Of a stretch of 64,000 nucleotides of DNA, positions 1-10,063 are shown piece after piece. The DNA comes from Phalacrocorax aristotelis (lineage: Eukaryota > Chordata > Aves > Suliformes > Phalacrocoracidae): NCBI RefSeq assembly GCF_949628215.1, contig NW_027441211.1, positions 1 to 64,000 on the forward strand, read 5' to 3'. The notes beneath the pieces are model-generated. The model made no database searches and was not told the DNA's origin. It saw only the letters and a program-made list of their open reading frames with translations. Positions within the stretch are counted from its first letter, which is position 1. Each line of letters begins with the position of its first letter. A program made the position numbers and the translations under genes.

Positions 1-1225
1 CTCCACCTTTGCCTCACCCTGTTTTTCCGTCATCTTCCACTGCTCCTTGGAGCACTTCTGATGCTCTCTTGCCCCCAGTGCTTGACCAGAAGCTCTTCCC
101 AGCACTCCCTGAATCACCCACCCACCGCCTGGGGACACGGCTCTGCCTGGGAACAACAAGAGAGCTGCCCACAGACTGCTGCTCTGGTCAGACCTTAGAT
201 GGCCCTTGGCTGCCCTCCCTCACCAGCCAGCCCACTGAGCAGCCCACGCTGCCGCAACCCCCCAGAGCACCCACCCACAGTAGCCGTCATGGGGTCACCA
301 GAACGCCCTTCCACCACTGTGCCCTCAGCAGACATGCCAGGGCCATCGCGTGAGCCAGGACACGGTGGCTGGCCGAGAGTCAGTGCAAGGGAATCTTGGT
401 AGATGTGAGCATGGGCAGAGACTGAAACAGCCTCGAGGCAAAGAGAAGACGTGCAGCTTCAGTCAGGTGGTGGAAAAAACGCCTGCCTGCTCGTGTGCTT
501 TTGCTGCCTGTTTTCCCATCCTCGGTGTTCACACCTGCAGATGAGGCTTCTTTCTCTGAGCTCCCCCAGCAGGGACCAACGTGCTGCCACACTGCCCTTC
601 CCCATGGCTCTGGCTGGAGCCGTCTCTGCCCAAGACTACCTTGCCGTGCTGAGATGACTAGGGCAGAAGATACTTGGGGAAGGGAGGGACCTCAGGAGGG
701 TAGGCCGTCCAACCTCCTGCTCTCAGAGCTTTGTGCTTCTTCTGACTGGGTACCCGTGGCCATTTCAAGGCTCTGAGAAGAAACTTGGGAAGGCTTGGCT
801 GTGTCTGCCTTAGCCCTTCCCACCTCTAGGTGGGCACAGGGGCATGGTGATCGTGTGGCAGCAGCCCTGCACATGCAGTGGTCGTCTCCATTTCCCTGGA
901 TGTCCACATGTGGCTGATACCAAGGCAATAAAAGGAGGTAATGTCAGGCATGCTGGTTTTGCAGAGGATTTGGAAGAGCTTCTGCAAGGCACCTATGGCA
1001 CTCTCCCATATTCAAGGTGGGCTTTGGGAAAGGACGGTGTTTGTTGCTGGTGGGAGACCAGAGGAAGCTCTGTGGGATGTGCTCTACAAAACACAGCTGG
1101 GACTGACATCATCAGTCGCAGCACTCTGAGCAAGCTGCCCCAGTGCTCCAAGGCCACAACCGCGGGAGACTCAGGCAGCCCCGACCAACACGTCCTGAGG
1201 TCTGGGGGAAGTGGGGAGTGAGAAG
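1..1225. repeat. Left-edge part of 5,568-bp tandem unit; spacer, no gene
   Basis: Base 1 matches base 5569 and base 11137, so this is the spacer of a unit whose start lies outside the window. It is GC-rich, unique within the unit, and contains no keratin exon, splice signal or TATA box that I can place. Around 922-1010 there is a segment related to the SINE-like block at 3110-3275. Open frames here recur in the other copies only because the DNA is duplicated. Confidence 0.85.
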
Positions 1226-1275
1226 AAGGAAGGATGAAGGAAATCCGGGAGTTGACATTGCGATGCAACAGAGCT

Positions 1276-1281
1276 TTTATT
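1276..1281 (-). terminator. Poly(A) signal AATAAA, claw-type gene 1
   Basis: Minus-strand AATAAA lies 337 bp past the stop of the 2043-1618 gene, followed by a GT-rich stretch. The same context occurs in the other copies. Confidence 0.8.
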
Positions 1282-1617
1282 GCAGGTGCAGGGGAGGAGG
1301 GAGTTGGGAGAAGAGCGGGGCCCTGTCGAGGGCCTTCCCCTGCCTCCTGACAGTGGGCAGAGTGAGAGTGAGCATCAGCCGTGCTGCGGGAGCAGGCACC
1401 CAATGCGGGTCTCTGTCGTCAGGGGGCAGGGAGTCTTGAAGGGATGCTCAGGTGGGGCAGGAGGAAAGGCAGAGCAGGGCCCCAGGCAGGCACGAGTCAT
1501 CCAAGCTCTGGAGCAGAGCAAGGCCAGAGGCATGTCCTTCCACAGAGCACCATGTCGGGACGTACCAGGGCCTTTTCCAGAGCTGTCCTTCATCTGCAGC
1601 CGCACCCAGAGTGGGGC

Positions 1618-2043
1618 TTAGCAGGGCCCGCAGCTGCCACTGAGGTACCTGTGGCCTCGGCGCCAGCCGCCATATCCGCAGCTCCCATAGCCTCCGTAGC
1701 CCCCAGAAAGCCCATAGCCTCCATAGCCTCCATAGCCACCAAGGCCTCCGTAGCCACCAAGGCCTCCATATGACCCATAACCCCCAAGGCCTCCAAAACC
1801 ACCACTGCCTCCAAAAGTGCCGCCGTAGCCCCCTGCCACGCCGGGCGCTCCTGCCGAGCCAACAACGCTGTACTGCGGGAAGGAGCTGAGGATGGGCCCG
1901 GGGAAGGTGACCACCGAGGCCGGGGGCTGGATCACCACCGTGGAGTCGGGGCACTGCCGCACACAGGGCTCGTTGGCGGTGTTAGCCAGTGGGGCCGGGG
2001 TGGCCACCCCACAGGGAGAGATACACAGGTTGGAGCAGGACAT
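1618..2043 (-). CDS. Claw/scale-type beta-keratin, copy 1 (141 aa)
   Basis: This is a structural corneous beta-protein that forms filaments in cornifying skin cells. The head has Cys 3, 7, 11, 27 and 31, with the family signature NEPCVRQC at 24-31. The beta-sheet core spans about 28-61 and ends in [10 protein letters not shown] (48-57). Residues 68-126 are a Gly/Tyr/Leu tail of GGY and GGL triplets. A basic stretch [10 protein letters not shown] (127-136) and the ending GSCGPC (Cys 138, 141) follow. The composition and tail fit bird claw keratin better than scale keratin, which has a different repeat. The first exon is non-coding, from about 2200 to 2166; the intron is 2067-2165 (donor GTAAG, acceptor TTTTCCAG); and the ATG lies 23 bp into exon 2. 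This copy has Ile8 and Thr15, as does the 7611 copy. Confidence 0.9.
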   Translation of the reverse strand: MSCSNLCISPCGVATPAPLANTANEPCVRQCPDSTVVIQPPASVVTFPGPILSSFPQYSVVGSAGAPGVAGGYGGTFGGSGGFGGLGGYGSYGGLGGYGGLGGYGGYGGYGLSGGYGGYGSCGYGGWRRGHRYLSGSCGPC

Positions 2044-2165
2044 CTTTCAGGCAGACTCAGGGAACCCTGGAAAACACACCTGTGATCAGGGAAGGGTACG
2101 GGGAAAGGGCTGTGTTGAGGGGTGCAGGGAGAGATGCCCAAGGATCTTCCAAGAGCTGCACTTAC

Positions 2166-2322
2166 CCAGTTGATGAGGAGAGTCAAGCAGAGGAAGCTGG
2201 ATAGAGTGCTGTGAAGGGCTCAGCTCTTTTATACATATCCCAGTCTGCCCCAGGGCATCAGCCAAGGGTGGTGGTACAAACGCCAGGTAATCACGAGATC
2301 AAGTGGAGAAGCATCATGACAC
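2166..2322 (-). promoter_or_regulatory. Promoter and non-coding exon 1, claw-type gene 1
   Basis: TATAAAA on the minus strand is at 2233-2227. A conserved block at 2322-2286 (core CATGATGC then TTGATCTC then GATTAC) lies 52-90 bp upstream. Exon 1 ends at 2166, before a GTAAG donor. The block is shared with the other claw-type genes. Confidence 0.8.
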
Positions 2323-3394
2323 ACATTCTGATGAAGAAATTTATATCCCTCTTTATATGCGGTTAAAGGCGTGCCAACAGTCCTTGGAGAGGATAGGGTT
2401 GATGGGAGGGTCAGACCATGACACATGGTTACATGAAAGACAAGGTGCTGCGGTAGCTGATGTCACAGCACTAATAATCCCCAATCTGTCCGAAATCCCC
2501 CACTATGACTACCTCTAAGACTCCCATGCACCGTACAGAATATGGAGTGCCCAACCACGTCGCACCACGCTGCTGCTCCTGTAGTCATAGCCCGCGGCAA
2601 CAGCCCAGTCACGCACCAGAGCCAGCGGTGCTCAGAGTCCCTCCGCATGTGCCTGTGGGGACACGTGCAGCCTGGCTCTCTGCAGGTGTTTGGCCAGCCT
2701 CTCCTGGCACAGCCCTCAATGCCCAGCGGAGTAGTTGAGTCCCGCCAGAGGCAGCTTGAGGAGGACCATGCTCAGAGACACGTGTCCATGGAAGCCGAGA
2801 GTGTCCGCATCCCCTTCCTGCCCTCCAGCTCCCCTGTGCGTGTCTCCTCTCCCACACGAGCTTGCCTCCTGATCTCACCACTCCCCAACCATGTTTGTGT
2901 TGAGGCACCGGGTGTATGGGTCTTTGCCCCACACATCAAAGAGTGCCCCTGGTTCTTGCATGGCTGTTAACTGGGCACTCCCAAACACACCCTGTCAAGC
3001 ATGGCCATGGAGATGGCCAAGGTCGAGGGATGCCCCTGACCTGTTACCCGAAAGGGACCCCAGTCGACAATGGCTTTGGGAGATGGTGGGCATTTGGGAG
3101 GCACTCTGAGCATGTGGAGTGGCTTTTCCCTCTGCAAAACCTCCCAGAGCCCCAGTTTACCAGCTTGTAAAAGGGGAGGTAATGACAGGTTGTGCAGAGG
3201 ATTGCAATGCTCATCTTTAGAATGGTCAGGACTCTTCAATGTCAACAAAGTGTGGGGATTAGGGACAGATCAGGGATGGTAAATACAACATGAGTATCAC
3301 AGTTCATCCCTCTCGTCAGCCCTATCCCCTCCAATGACCGTTTGCACACTAATAACCACATAGAAAAGAGCCATAAATATTTTGCATCACTATC
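2323..3394. other. Loop between divergent promoters of pair 1; no gene
   Basis: Intergenic DNA between the two TATA boxes. Its outer parts (to about 2480 and from about 3240) are diverged arms of the inverted repeat. The centre is GC-rich and shows no keratin motif in any frame. The SINE-like relic at 3110-3275 lies within it. Confidence 0.7.
3110..3275 (+). repeat. MIR-like CORE-SINE relic, upstream of claw gene 2
   Basis: The order of words is that of a MIR-type SINE: CTCCCAGAGCCCCAGTTTACC, then TGTAAAAGGGGAGGTAATGACA, then a segment around GCAGAGGATTGCAATG. The element is old and diverged. It lies 210-380 bp upstream of the TATA box at 3487. Related copies occur at 8678-8843 and 14530-14695. 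The family name rests on recognition of the pattern only. Confidence 0.55.
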
Positions 3395-3554
3395 TGTGTC
3401 ATGATGCTTCTCCACTTGATCTCATGATTACCTGTGTTTTCCACCCCCAACCCCTTGGCTGATGCCCTGGGGCAGACTGGGATATGTATAAAAGAGCTGA
3501 GCCCTTCACAGCACTCTATCCAGCTTCCTCCGCTTGACTCTCCTCATCAACCGG
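3395..3554 (+). promoter_or_regulatory. Promoter and non-coding exon 1, claw-type gene 2
   Basis: TATAAAA is at 3487-3493, with the conserved block at 3395-3432 (TGTCATGATGC to GATTACC). Exon 1 starts at about 3515 and ends at 3554, before a GTAAGT donor. It mirrors the promoter of the 2043 gene. Confidence 0.85.
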
Positions 3555-3676
3555 GTAAGTGCAGCTCTTGGAAGATCCTTGGGCATCTCTCCCTGCATCC
3601 CTCAACACAGCCCTTTCCCCGTACCCTTCCCTGATCACAGGTGTGTTTTCCAGGGTTCCCTGAGTCTGCCTGAAAG

Positions 3677-4102
3677 ATGTCCTGCTCCAACCTGTGTGTC
3701 TCTCCCTGTGGGGTGGCCGCCCCGGCCCCGCTGGCTAACACCGCCAACGAGCCCTGTGTGCGGCAGTGCCCCGACTCCACGGTGGTGATCCAGCCCCCGG
3801 CCTCGGTGGTCACCTTCCCCGGGCCCATCCTCAGCTCCTTCCCGCAGTACAGCGTTGTTGGCTCGGCAGGAGCGCCCGGCGTGGCAGGGGGCTACGGCGG
3901 CACTTTTGGAGGCAGTGGTGGTTTTGGAGGCCTTGGGGGTTACGGGTCATATGGAGGCCTTGGTGGCTACGGAGGCCTTGGTGGCTATGGAGGCTATGGA
4001 GGCTATGGGCTTTCTGGGGGCTACGGAGGCTATGGGAGCTGCGGATATGGCGGCTGGCGCCGAGGCCACAGGTACCTCAGTGGCAGCTGCGGGCCCTGCT
4101 AA
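3677..4102 (+). CDS. Claw/scale-type beta-keratin, copy 2 (141 aa)
   Basis: It has the same architecture as the 2043-1618 gene: Cys-rich head with NEPCVRQC, beta core ending in [16 protein letters not shown] tail and a GSCGPC end. It differs by Val8 and Ala15. The coding exon begins at 3654, after a 99-bp intron (3555-3653, GTAAGT to TTTCCAG). The gene is head-to-head with 2043-1618 as the other arm of an inverted repeat, and tail-to-tail with 7611-7186. The 3' UTR is 336 bp and matches copies 1, 3, 4 and 5. There is no signal peptide, as expected for a cytoplasmic filament protein. Confidence 0.92.
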   Translation: MSCSNLCVSPCGVAAPAPLANTANEPCVRQCPDSTVVIQPPASVVTFPGPILSSFPQYSVVGSAGAPGVAGGYGGTFGGSGGFGGLGGYGSYGGLGGYGGLGGYGGYGGYGLSGGYGGYGSCGYGGWRRGHRYLSGSCGPC

Positions 4103-4438
4103 GCCCCACTCTGGGTGCGGCTGCAGATGAAGGACAGCTCTGGAAAAGGCCCTGGTACGTCCCGACATGGTGCCCTGTGGAAGGACATGCCTCTGGCCTT
4201 GCTCTGCTCCAGAGCTTGGATGACTCGTGCCTGCCTGGGGCCCTGCTCTGCCTTTCCTCCTGCCCCACCTGAGCATCCCTTCAAGACTCCCTGCCCCCTG
4301 ACGACAGAGACCCGCACTGGGTGCCTGCTCCCGCAGCACGGCTGATGCTCACTCTCACTCTGCCCACTGTCAGGAGGCAGGGGAAGGCTCTCGACAGGGC
4401 CCTGCTCTTCTCCCAACTCCCTCCTCCCCTGCACCTGC

Positions 4439-4444
4439 AATAAA
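4439..4444 (+). terminator. Poly(A) signal AATAAA, claw-type gene 2
   Basis: AATAAA lies 336 bp past the stop, followed by a GT-rich stretch with TGTTGCAG and CCTGGTTGTTC. Confidence 0.85.
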
Positions 4445-4495
4445 AGCTCTGTTGCAGCGCAATGTTGACTCCTGGTTGTTCTTCATCCCTCCTCT

Positions 4496-6792
4496 ATACC
4501 CAATGCCCTGAGTGGCGACCTTTGACCCTGGGCTGTCCCAGCCACCTCCCAATTGTGGCCTAAGCAAGGGCACCTGCAGGAGCTGCCTCGCTTCCTCCTG
4601 ACTCCCCTTGCATCCTGGTTGAACCCCAGCCGGCTACTAAACACCACCCAGATGCCCAGTCGTTGTCCCCACGTGGGATGGTAGAAAGAATCAGGAGATG
4701 AAACAGGAGAAATCTCGTGGGTTGAGATGATGGTAGTTCATTATGTAAAGAAGAAACCACACGCCCAGTCAAAGGAAACCTAGGGATTCACTCACTACTT
4801 CCCACCAGCAGGCAGGTGTTTAGCCATCTCCAGGACAGCAGGGCCTCGGTATCTGCAGCTGTCACTTGGGAAGAGTAAGAGAAACTCCATCAGTACAAAC
4901 ACCACCTCCTTCCTTCTGCTTCCCCCAGATTTCGATGCTCAGCACAATGTCACGTGGGATGGAATATCCCTCTGGTCACTTAGGCTCCGCTTTCCCAGCT
5001 GTGTTATCTCCCAGATTCTTGTGCATCCCCATCCCACTCGCTGCTGGGCAGCTGTGAGAAGCAGAAAACTCTTTGACTCTTTCTAAGCACGCCTAAGCAA
5101 TAACGAAAACATCCCAGAATCCTCAGCACTGTTTCCAGCAAAATCCAAAACATAGCCCCATACTAGCGTCTGTAAAGAAAATGAACTCCATGCCAGCCCA
5201 AACGAGCAAACCTTGGCAGCACGTCCCTCCTCCAGACAGCCACTTGCAGCAGGGCTCGTGCTCTTCTCCTTCAACAGCAGCTTCTCCCTCTTTGCCTCCC
5301 TGTCTTCTCCCCACTTTGGGCTCCTGCTCTGCGCAGCCCAAGAAGAGCTGCTGGGCCCCACCGTGAGTTTGCCGCCCACTCTGGCCATTCCCCACGGGCT
5401 GCCTGCAGCCCCAGAGCTGTGGGGATGAGGATGCCCATGGAGCCACTCCAAGGGCAAAGGCCCAGCTCAGAGCCGCCTGGGAGGCCATGGCTCCAGAGGG
5501 GAGAGGGTGAGCAACCCCCAGCACCTCCCCAGCTGCCTTGCCTCCATCCCCTCCACATTCCTGCACCCCTCCACCTTTGCCTCACCCTGTTTTTCCGTCA
5601 TCTTCCACTGCTCCTTGGAGCACTTCTGATGCTCTCTTGCCCCCAGTGCTTGACCAGAAGCTCTTCCCAGCACTCCCTGAATCACCCACCCACCGCCTGG
5701 GGACACGGCTCTGCCTGGGAACAACAAGAGAGCTGCCCACAGACTGCTGCTCTGGTCAGACCTTAGATGGCCCTTGGCTGCCCTCCCTCACCAGCCAGCC
5801 CACTGAGCAGCCCACGCTGCCGCAACCCCCCAGAGCACCCACCCACAGTAGCCGTCATGGGGTCACAAGAACGCCCTTCCACCACTGTGCCCTCAGCAGA
5901 CATGCCAGGGCCATCGCGTGAGCCAGGACACGGTGGCTGGCCGAGAGTCAGTGCAGGGGAATCTTGGTAGATGTGAGCATGGGCAGAGACTGAAACAGCC
6001 TCGAGGCAAAGAGAAGACGTGCAGCTTCAGTCAGGTGGTGGAAAAAAACGCCTGCCTGCTCGTGTGCTTTTGCTGCCTGTTTTCCCATCCTCGGTGTTCA
6101 CACCTGCAGATGAGGCTTCTTTCTCTGAGCTCCCCAGCAGGGACCAACGTGCTGCCACACTGCCCTTCCCCATGGCTCTGGCTGGAGCCGTCTCTGCCCA
6201 AGACTACCTTGCCGTGCTGAGATGACTAGGGCAGAAGATACTTGGGGAAGGGAGGGACCTCAGGAGGGTAGGCCGTCCAACCTCCTGCTCTCAGAGCTTT
6301 GTGCTTCTTCTGACTGGGTACCCGTGGCCATTTCAAGGCTCTGAGAAGAAACTTGGGAAGGCTTGGCTGTGTCTGCCTTAGCCCTTCCCACCTCTAGGTG
6401 GGCACAGGGGCATGGTGATCATGTGGCAGCAGCCCTGCACATGCAGTGGTCGTCTCCATTTCCCTGGATGTCCACATGTGGCTGATACCAAGGCAATAAA
6501 AGGAGGTAATGTCAGGCATGCTGGTTTTGCAGAGGATTTGGAAGAGCTTCTGCAAGGCACCTATGGCACTCTCCCATATTCAAGGTGGGCTTTGGGAAAG
6601 GACGGTGTTTGTTGCTGGTGGGAGACCAGAGGAAGCTCTGTGGGATGTGCTCTACAAAACACAGCTGGGACTGACATCATCAGTCGCAGCACTCTGAGCA
6701 AGCTGCCCCAGTGCTCCAAGGCCACAACCGCGGGAGACTCAGGCAGCCCCGACCAACACGTCCTGAGGTCTGGGGGAAGTGGGGAGTGAGAA
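4496..6792. other. Spacer between convergent claw-type genes 2 and 3
   Basis: About 2.3 kb of GC-rich spacer between two facing poly(A) signals. The tandem-unit join (5568/5569) is inside it. I see no coding exon, TATA-plus-donor pair or known transposon, apart from the short SINE-related block around 6490-6578. The many short open frames do not resemble known proteins. Confidence 0.7.
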
Positions 6793-6843
6793 GAAGGAAG
6801 GATGAAGGAAATCCGGGAGTCGACATTGCGATGCAACAGAGCT

Positions 6844-6849
6844 TTTATT
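6844..6849 (-). terminator. Poly(A) signal AATAAA, claw-type gene 3
   Basis: Minus-strand AATAAA, 337 bp past the stop of the 7611-7186 gene, at the same place as in copy 1. Confidence 0.8.
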
Positions 6850-7185
6850 GCAGGTGCAGGGGAGGAGGGAGTTGGGAGAAGAGCAGGGCCCTGTCGAGGG
6901 CCTTCCCCTGCCTCCTGACAGTGGGCAGAGTGAGAGTGAGCATCAGCCGTGCTGCAGGAGCAGGCACCCAGTGCGGGTCTCTGTCGTCAGGGGGCAGGGA
7001 GTCTTGAAGGGATGCTCAGGTGGGGCAGGAGGAAAGGCAGAGCAGGGCCCCAGGCAGGCATGAGTCATCCAAGCTCTGGAGCAGAGCAAGGCCAGAGGCA
7101 TGTCCTTCCACAGAGCACCATGTCGGGACGTACCAGGGCCTTTTCCAGAGCTGTCCTTCATCTGCAGCCGCACCCAGAGTGGGGC

Positions 7186-7611
7186 TTAGCAGGGCCCGCA
7201 GCTGCCACTGAGGTACCTGTGGCCTCGGCGCCAGCCGCCATATCCGCAGCTCCCATAGCCTCCGTAGCCCCCAGAAAGCCCATAGCCTCCATAGCCTCCA
7301 TAGCCACCAAGGCCTCCGTAGCCACCAAGGCCTCCATATGACCCATAACCCCCAAGGCCTCCAAAACCACCACTGCCTCCAAAAGTGCCGCCGTAGCCCC
7401 CTGCCACGCCGGGCGCTCCTGCCGAGCCAACAACGCTGTACTGCGGGAAGGAGCTGAGGATGGGCCCGGGGAAGGTGACCACCGAGGCCGGGGGCTGGAT
7501 CACCACCGTGGAGTCGGGGCACTGCCGCACACAGGGCTCGTTGGCGGTGTTAGCCAGTGGGGCCGGGGTGGCCACCCCACAGGGAGAGATACACAGGTTG
7601 GAGCAGGACAT
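7186..7611 (-). CDS. Claw/scale-type beta-keratin, copy 3 (141 aa)
   Basis: The protein is identical to that of 2043-1618, including Ile8 and Thr15, from which this gene is separated by exactly one 5,568-bp unit. Its features are the NEPCVRQC head signature, the core with [10 protein letters not shown], the GGY/GGL tail from about 68 to 126, and the GSCGPC end. The intron is 7635-7733 (99 bp) and the coding exon starts at 7634. It is convergent with the gene at 3677-4102 and divergent from 9245-9670. Confidence 0.9.
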   Translation of the reverse strand: MSCSNLCISPCGVATPAPLANTANEPCVRQCPDSTVVIQPPASVVTFPGPILSSFPQYSVVGSAGAPGVAGGYGGTFGGSGGFGGLGGYGSYGGLGGYGGLGGYGGYGGYGLSGGYGGYGSCGYGGWRRGHRYLSGSCGPC

Positions 7612-7733
7612 CTTTCAGGCAGACTCAGGGAACCCTGGAAAACACACCTGTGATCAGGGAAGGGTACGGGGAAAGGGCTGTGTTGAGGGGTGCAGGGAGA
7701 GATGCCCAAGGATCTTCCAAGAGCTGCACTTAC

Positions 7734-7890
7734 CCAGTTGATGAGGAGAGTCAAGCGGAGGAAGCTGGATAGAGTGCTGTGAAGGGCTCAGCTCTTTTAT
7801 ACATATCCCAGTCTGCCCCAGGGCATCAGCCAAGGGTGGTGGTACAAACGCCAGGTAATCACGAGATCAAGTGGAGAAGCATCATGACAC
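7734..7890 (-). promoter_or_regulatory. Promoter and non-coding exon 1, claw-type gene 3
   Basis: Minus-strand TATAAAA at 7801-7795, conserved upstream block at 7890-7854, exon 1 ending at 7734 before a GTAAG donor. It copies the promoter at 2166-2322. Confidence 0.8.
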
Positions 7891-8962
7891 ACATTCTGAT
7901 GAAGAAATTTATATCCCTCTTTATATGCGGTTAAAGGCGTGCCAACAGTCCTTGGAGAGGATAGGGTTGATGGGAGGGTCAGACCATGACACATGGTTAC
8001 ATGAAAGACAAGGTGCTGCGGTAGCTGATGTCACAGCACTAATAATCCCCAATCTGTCCGAAATCCCCCACTATGACTACCTCTAAGACTCCCATGCACC
8101 GTACAGAATATGGAGTGCCCAACCACGTCGCACCACGCTGCTGCTCCTGTAGTCATAGCCCGCGGCAACAGCCCAGTCACGCACCAGAGCCAGCGGTGCT
8201 CAGAGTCCCTCCGCATGTGCCTGTGGGGACACGTGCAGCCTGGCTCTCTGCAGGTGTTTGGCCAGCCTCTCCTGGCACAGCCCTCAATGCCCAGCGGAGT
8301 AGTTGAGTCCCGCCAGAGGCAGCTTGAGGAGGACCATGCTCAGAGACACGTGTCCATGGAAGCCGAGAGTGTCCGCATCCCCTTCCTGCCCTCCAGCTCC
8401 CCTGTGCGTGTCTCCTCTCCCACACGAGCTTGCCTCCTGATCTCACCACTCCCCAACCATGTTTGTGTTGAGGCACCGGGTGTATGGGTCTTTGCCCCAC
8501 ACATCAAAGAGTGCCCCTGGTTCTTGCATGGCTGTTAACTGGGCACTCCCAAACACACCCTGTCAAGCATGGCCATGGAGATGGCCAAGGTCGAGGGATG
8601 CCCCTGACCTGTTACCCGAAAGGGACCCCAGTCGACAATGGCTTTGGGAGATGGTGGGCATTTGGGAGGCACTCTGAGCATGTGGAGTGGCTTTTCCCTC
8701 TGCAAAACCTCCCAGAGCCCCAGTTTACCAGCTTGTAAAAGGGGAGGTAATGACAGGTTGTGCAGAGGATTGCAATGCTCATCTTTAGAATGGTCAGGAC
8801 TCTTCAATGTCAACAAAGTGTGGGGATTAGGGACAGATCAGGGATGGTAAATACAACATGAGTATCACAGTTCATCCCTCTCGTCAGCCCTATCCCCTCC
8901 AATGACCGTTTGCACACTAATAACCACATAGAAAAGAGCCATAAATATTTTGCATCACTATC
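7891..8962. other. Loop between divergent promoters of pair 2; no gene
   Basis: A tandem copy of 2323-3394 with almost no change. It holds no keratin exon, and includes the SINE-like relic at 8678-8843. Confidence 0.7.
8678..8843 (+). repeat. MIR-like CORE-SINE relic (tandem copy)
   Basis: A duplicate of the relic at 3110-3275, in the same place relative to the next promoter. Confidence 0.55.
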
Positions 8963-9122
8963 TGTGTCATGATGCTTCTCCACTTGATCTCATGATTACC
9001 TGTGTTTTCCACCCCCAACCCCTTGGCTGATGCCCTGGGGCAGACTGGGATATGTATAAAAGAGCTGAGCCCTTCACAGCACTCTATCCAGCTTCCTCCG
9101 CTTGACTCTCCTCATCAACCGG
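8963..9122 (+). promoter_or_regulatory. Promoter and non-coding exon 1, claw-type gene 4
   Basis: TATAAAA at 9055-9061, conserved block at 8963-9000, exon 1 from about 9083 to 9122 followed by GTAAGT. Confidence 0.85.
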
Positions 9123-9244
9123 GTAAGTGCAGCTCTTGGAAGATCCTTGGGCATCTCTCCCTGCATCCCTCAACACAGCCCTTTCCCCGTACCCTTCCCT
9201 GATCACAGGTGTGTTTTCCAGGGTTCCCTGAGTCTGCCTGAAAG

Positions 9245-9670
9245 ATGTCCTGCTCCAACCTGTGTGTCTCTCCCTGTGGGGTGGCCGCCCCGGCCCCGCT
9301 GGCTAACACCGCCAACGAGCCCTGTGTGCGGCAGTGCCCCGACTCCACGGTGGTGATCCAGCCCCCGGCCTCGGTGGTCACCTTCCCCGGGCCCATCCTC
9401 AGCTCCTTCCCGCAGTACAGCGTTGTTGGCTCGGCAGGAGCGCCCGGCGTGGCAGGGGGCTACGGCGGCACTTTTGGAGGCAGTGGTGGTTTTGGAGGCC
9501 TTGGGGGTTATGGGTCATATGGAGGCCTTGGTGGCTACGGAGGCCTTGGTGGCTATGGAGGCTATGGAGGCTATGGGCTTTCTGGGGGCTACGGAGGCTA
9601 TGGGAGCTGCGGATATGGCGGCTGGCGCCGAGGCCACAGGTACCTCAGTGGCAGCTGCGGGCCCTGCTAA
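9245..9670 (+). CDS. Claw/scale-type beta-keratin, copy 4 (141 aa)
   Basis: The protein is identical to that of 3677-4102 (Val8, Ala15), one tandem unit away. The intron is 9123-9221 and the coding exon starts at 9222. It has the usual Cys-rich head, beta core, Gly/Tyr tail and GSCGPC end. In the 3' UTR it has one base change (GCTGTGCTCC where copies 1-3 have GCTCTGCTCC) that is shared with the convergent neighbour at 13169-12753. This points to sequence exchange between facing neighbours. Confidence 0.92.
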   Translation: MSCSNLCVSPCGVAAPAPLANTANEPCVRQCPDSTVVIQPPASVVTFPGPILSSFPQYSVVGSAGAPGVAGGYGGTFGGSGGFGGLGGYGSYGGLGGYGGLGGYGGYGGYGLSGGYGGYGSCGYGGWRRGHRYLSGSCGPC

Positions 9671-10006
9671 GCCCCACTCTGGGTGCGGCTGCAGATGAAG
9701 GACAGCTCTGGAAAAGGCCCTGGTACGTCCCGACATGGTGCTCTGTGGAAGGACATGCCTCTGGCCTTGCTGTGCTCCAGAGCTTGGATGACTCGTGCCT
9801 GCCTGGGGCCCTGCTCTGCCTTTCCTCCTGCCCCACCTGAGCATCCCTTCAAGACTCCCTGCCCCCTGACGACAGAGACCCGCACTGGGTGCCTGCTCCC
9901 GCAGCACGGCTGATGCTCACTCTCACTCTGCCCACTGTCAGGAGGCAGGGGAAGGCCCTCGACAGGGCCCTGCTCTTCTCCCAACTCCCTCCTCCCCTGC
10001 ACCTGC

Positions 10007-10012
10007 AATAAA
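10007..10012 (+). terminator. Poly(A) signal AATAAA, claw-type gene 4
   Basis: AATAAA, 336 bp past the stop, in the same context as at 4439. Confidence 0.85.
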
Positions 10013-10063
10013 AGCTCTGTTGCAGCGCAATGTTGACTCCTGGTTGTTCTTCATCCCTCCTCT

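Larger units (their letters stand above)
1225..4495. repeat. Inverted repeat (pair 1) with two divergent keratin genes
   Basis: Matching positions on the two strands sum to 5720 throughout: coding exons 1618-2043 and 3677-4102, and the introns and poly(A) signals likewise. Near-identity covers about 1270-2280 and 3440-4450. Beyond that the arms fade into diverged but still recognisable homology on both sides. The 1.1 kb loop holds both promoters. Confidence 0.93.
6793..10063. repeat. Inverted repeat (pair 2), tandem copy of pair 1
   Basis: Matching positions sum to 16856. This is the 1225-4495 palindrome shifted by 5,568 bp, with the coding exons 7186-7611 and 9245-9670 in the arms and both promoters in the loop. 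Confidence 0.93.

Noticed and set aside
1448-1954. 165-168 codon Trp/Leu/Arg-rich frames overlapping each claw gene
   Set aside because: They are a shifted-frame reading of the GGY/GGL repeat (giving LWRLW-type repeats) on the same strand as the real gene; they lack the family signature and run into the 3' UTR.
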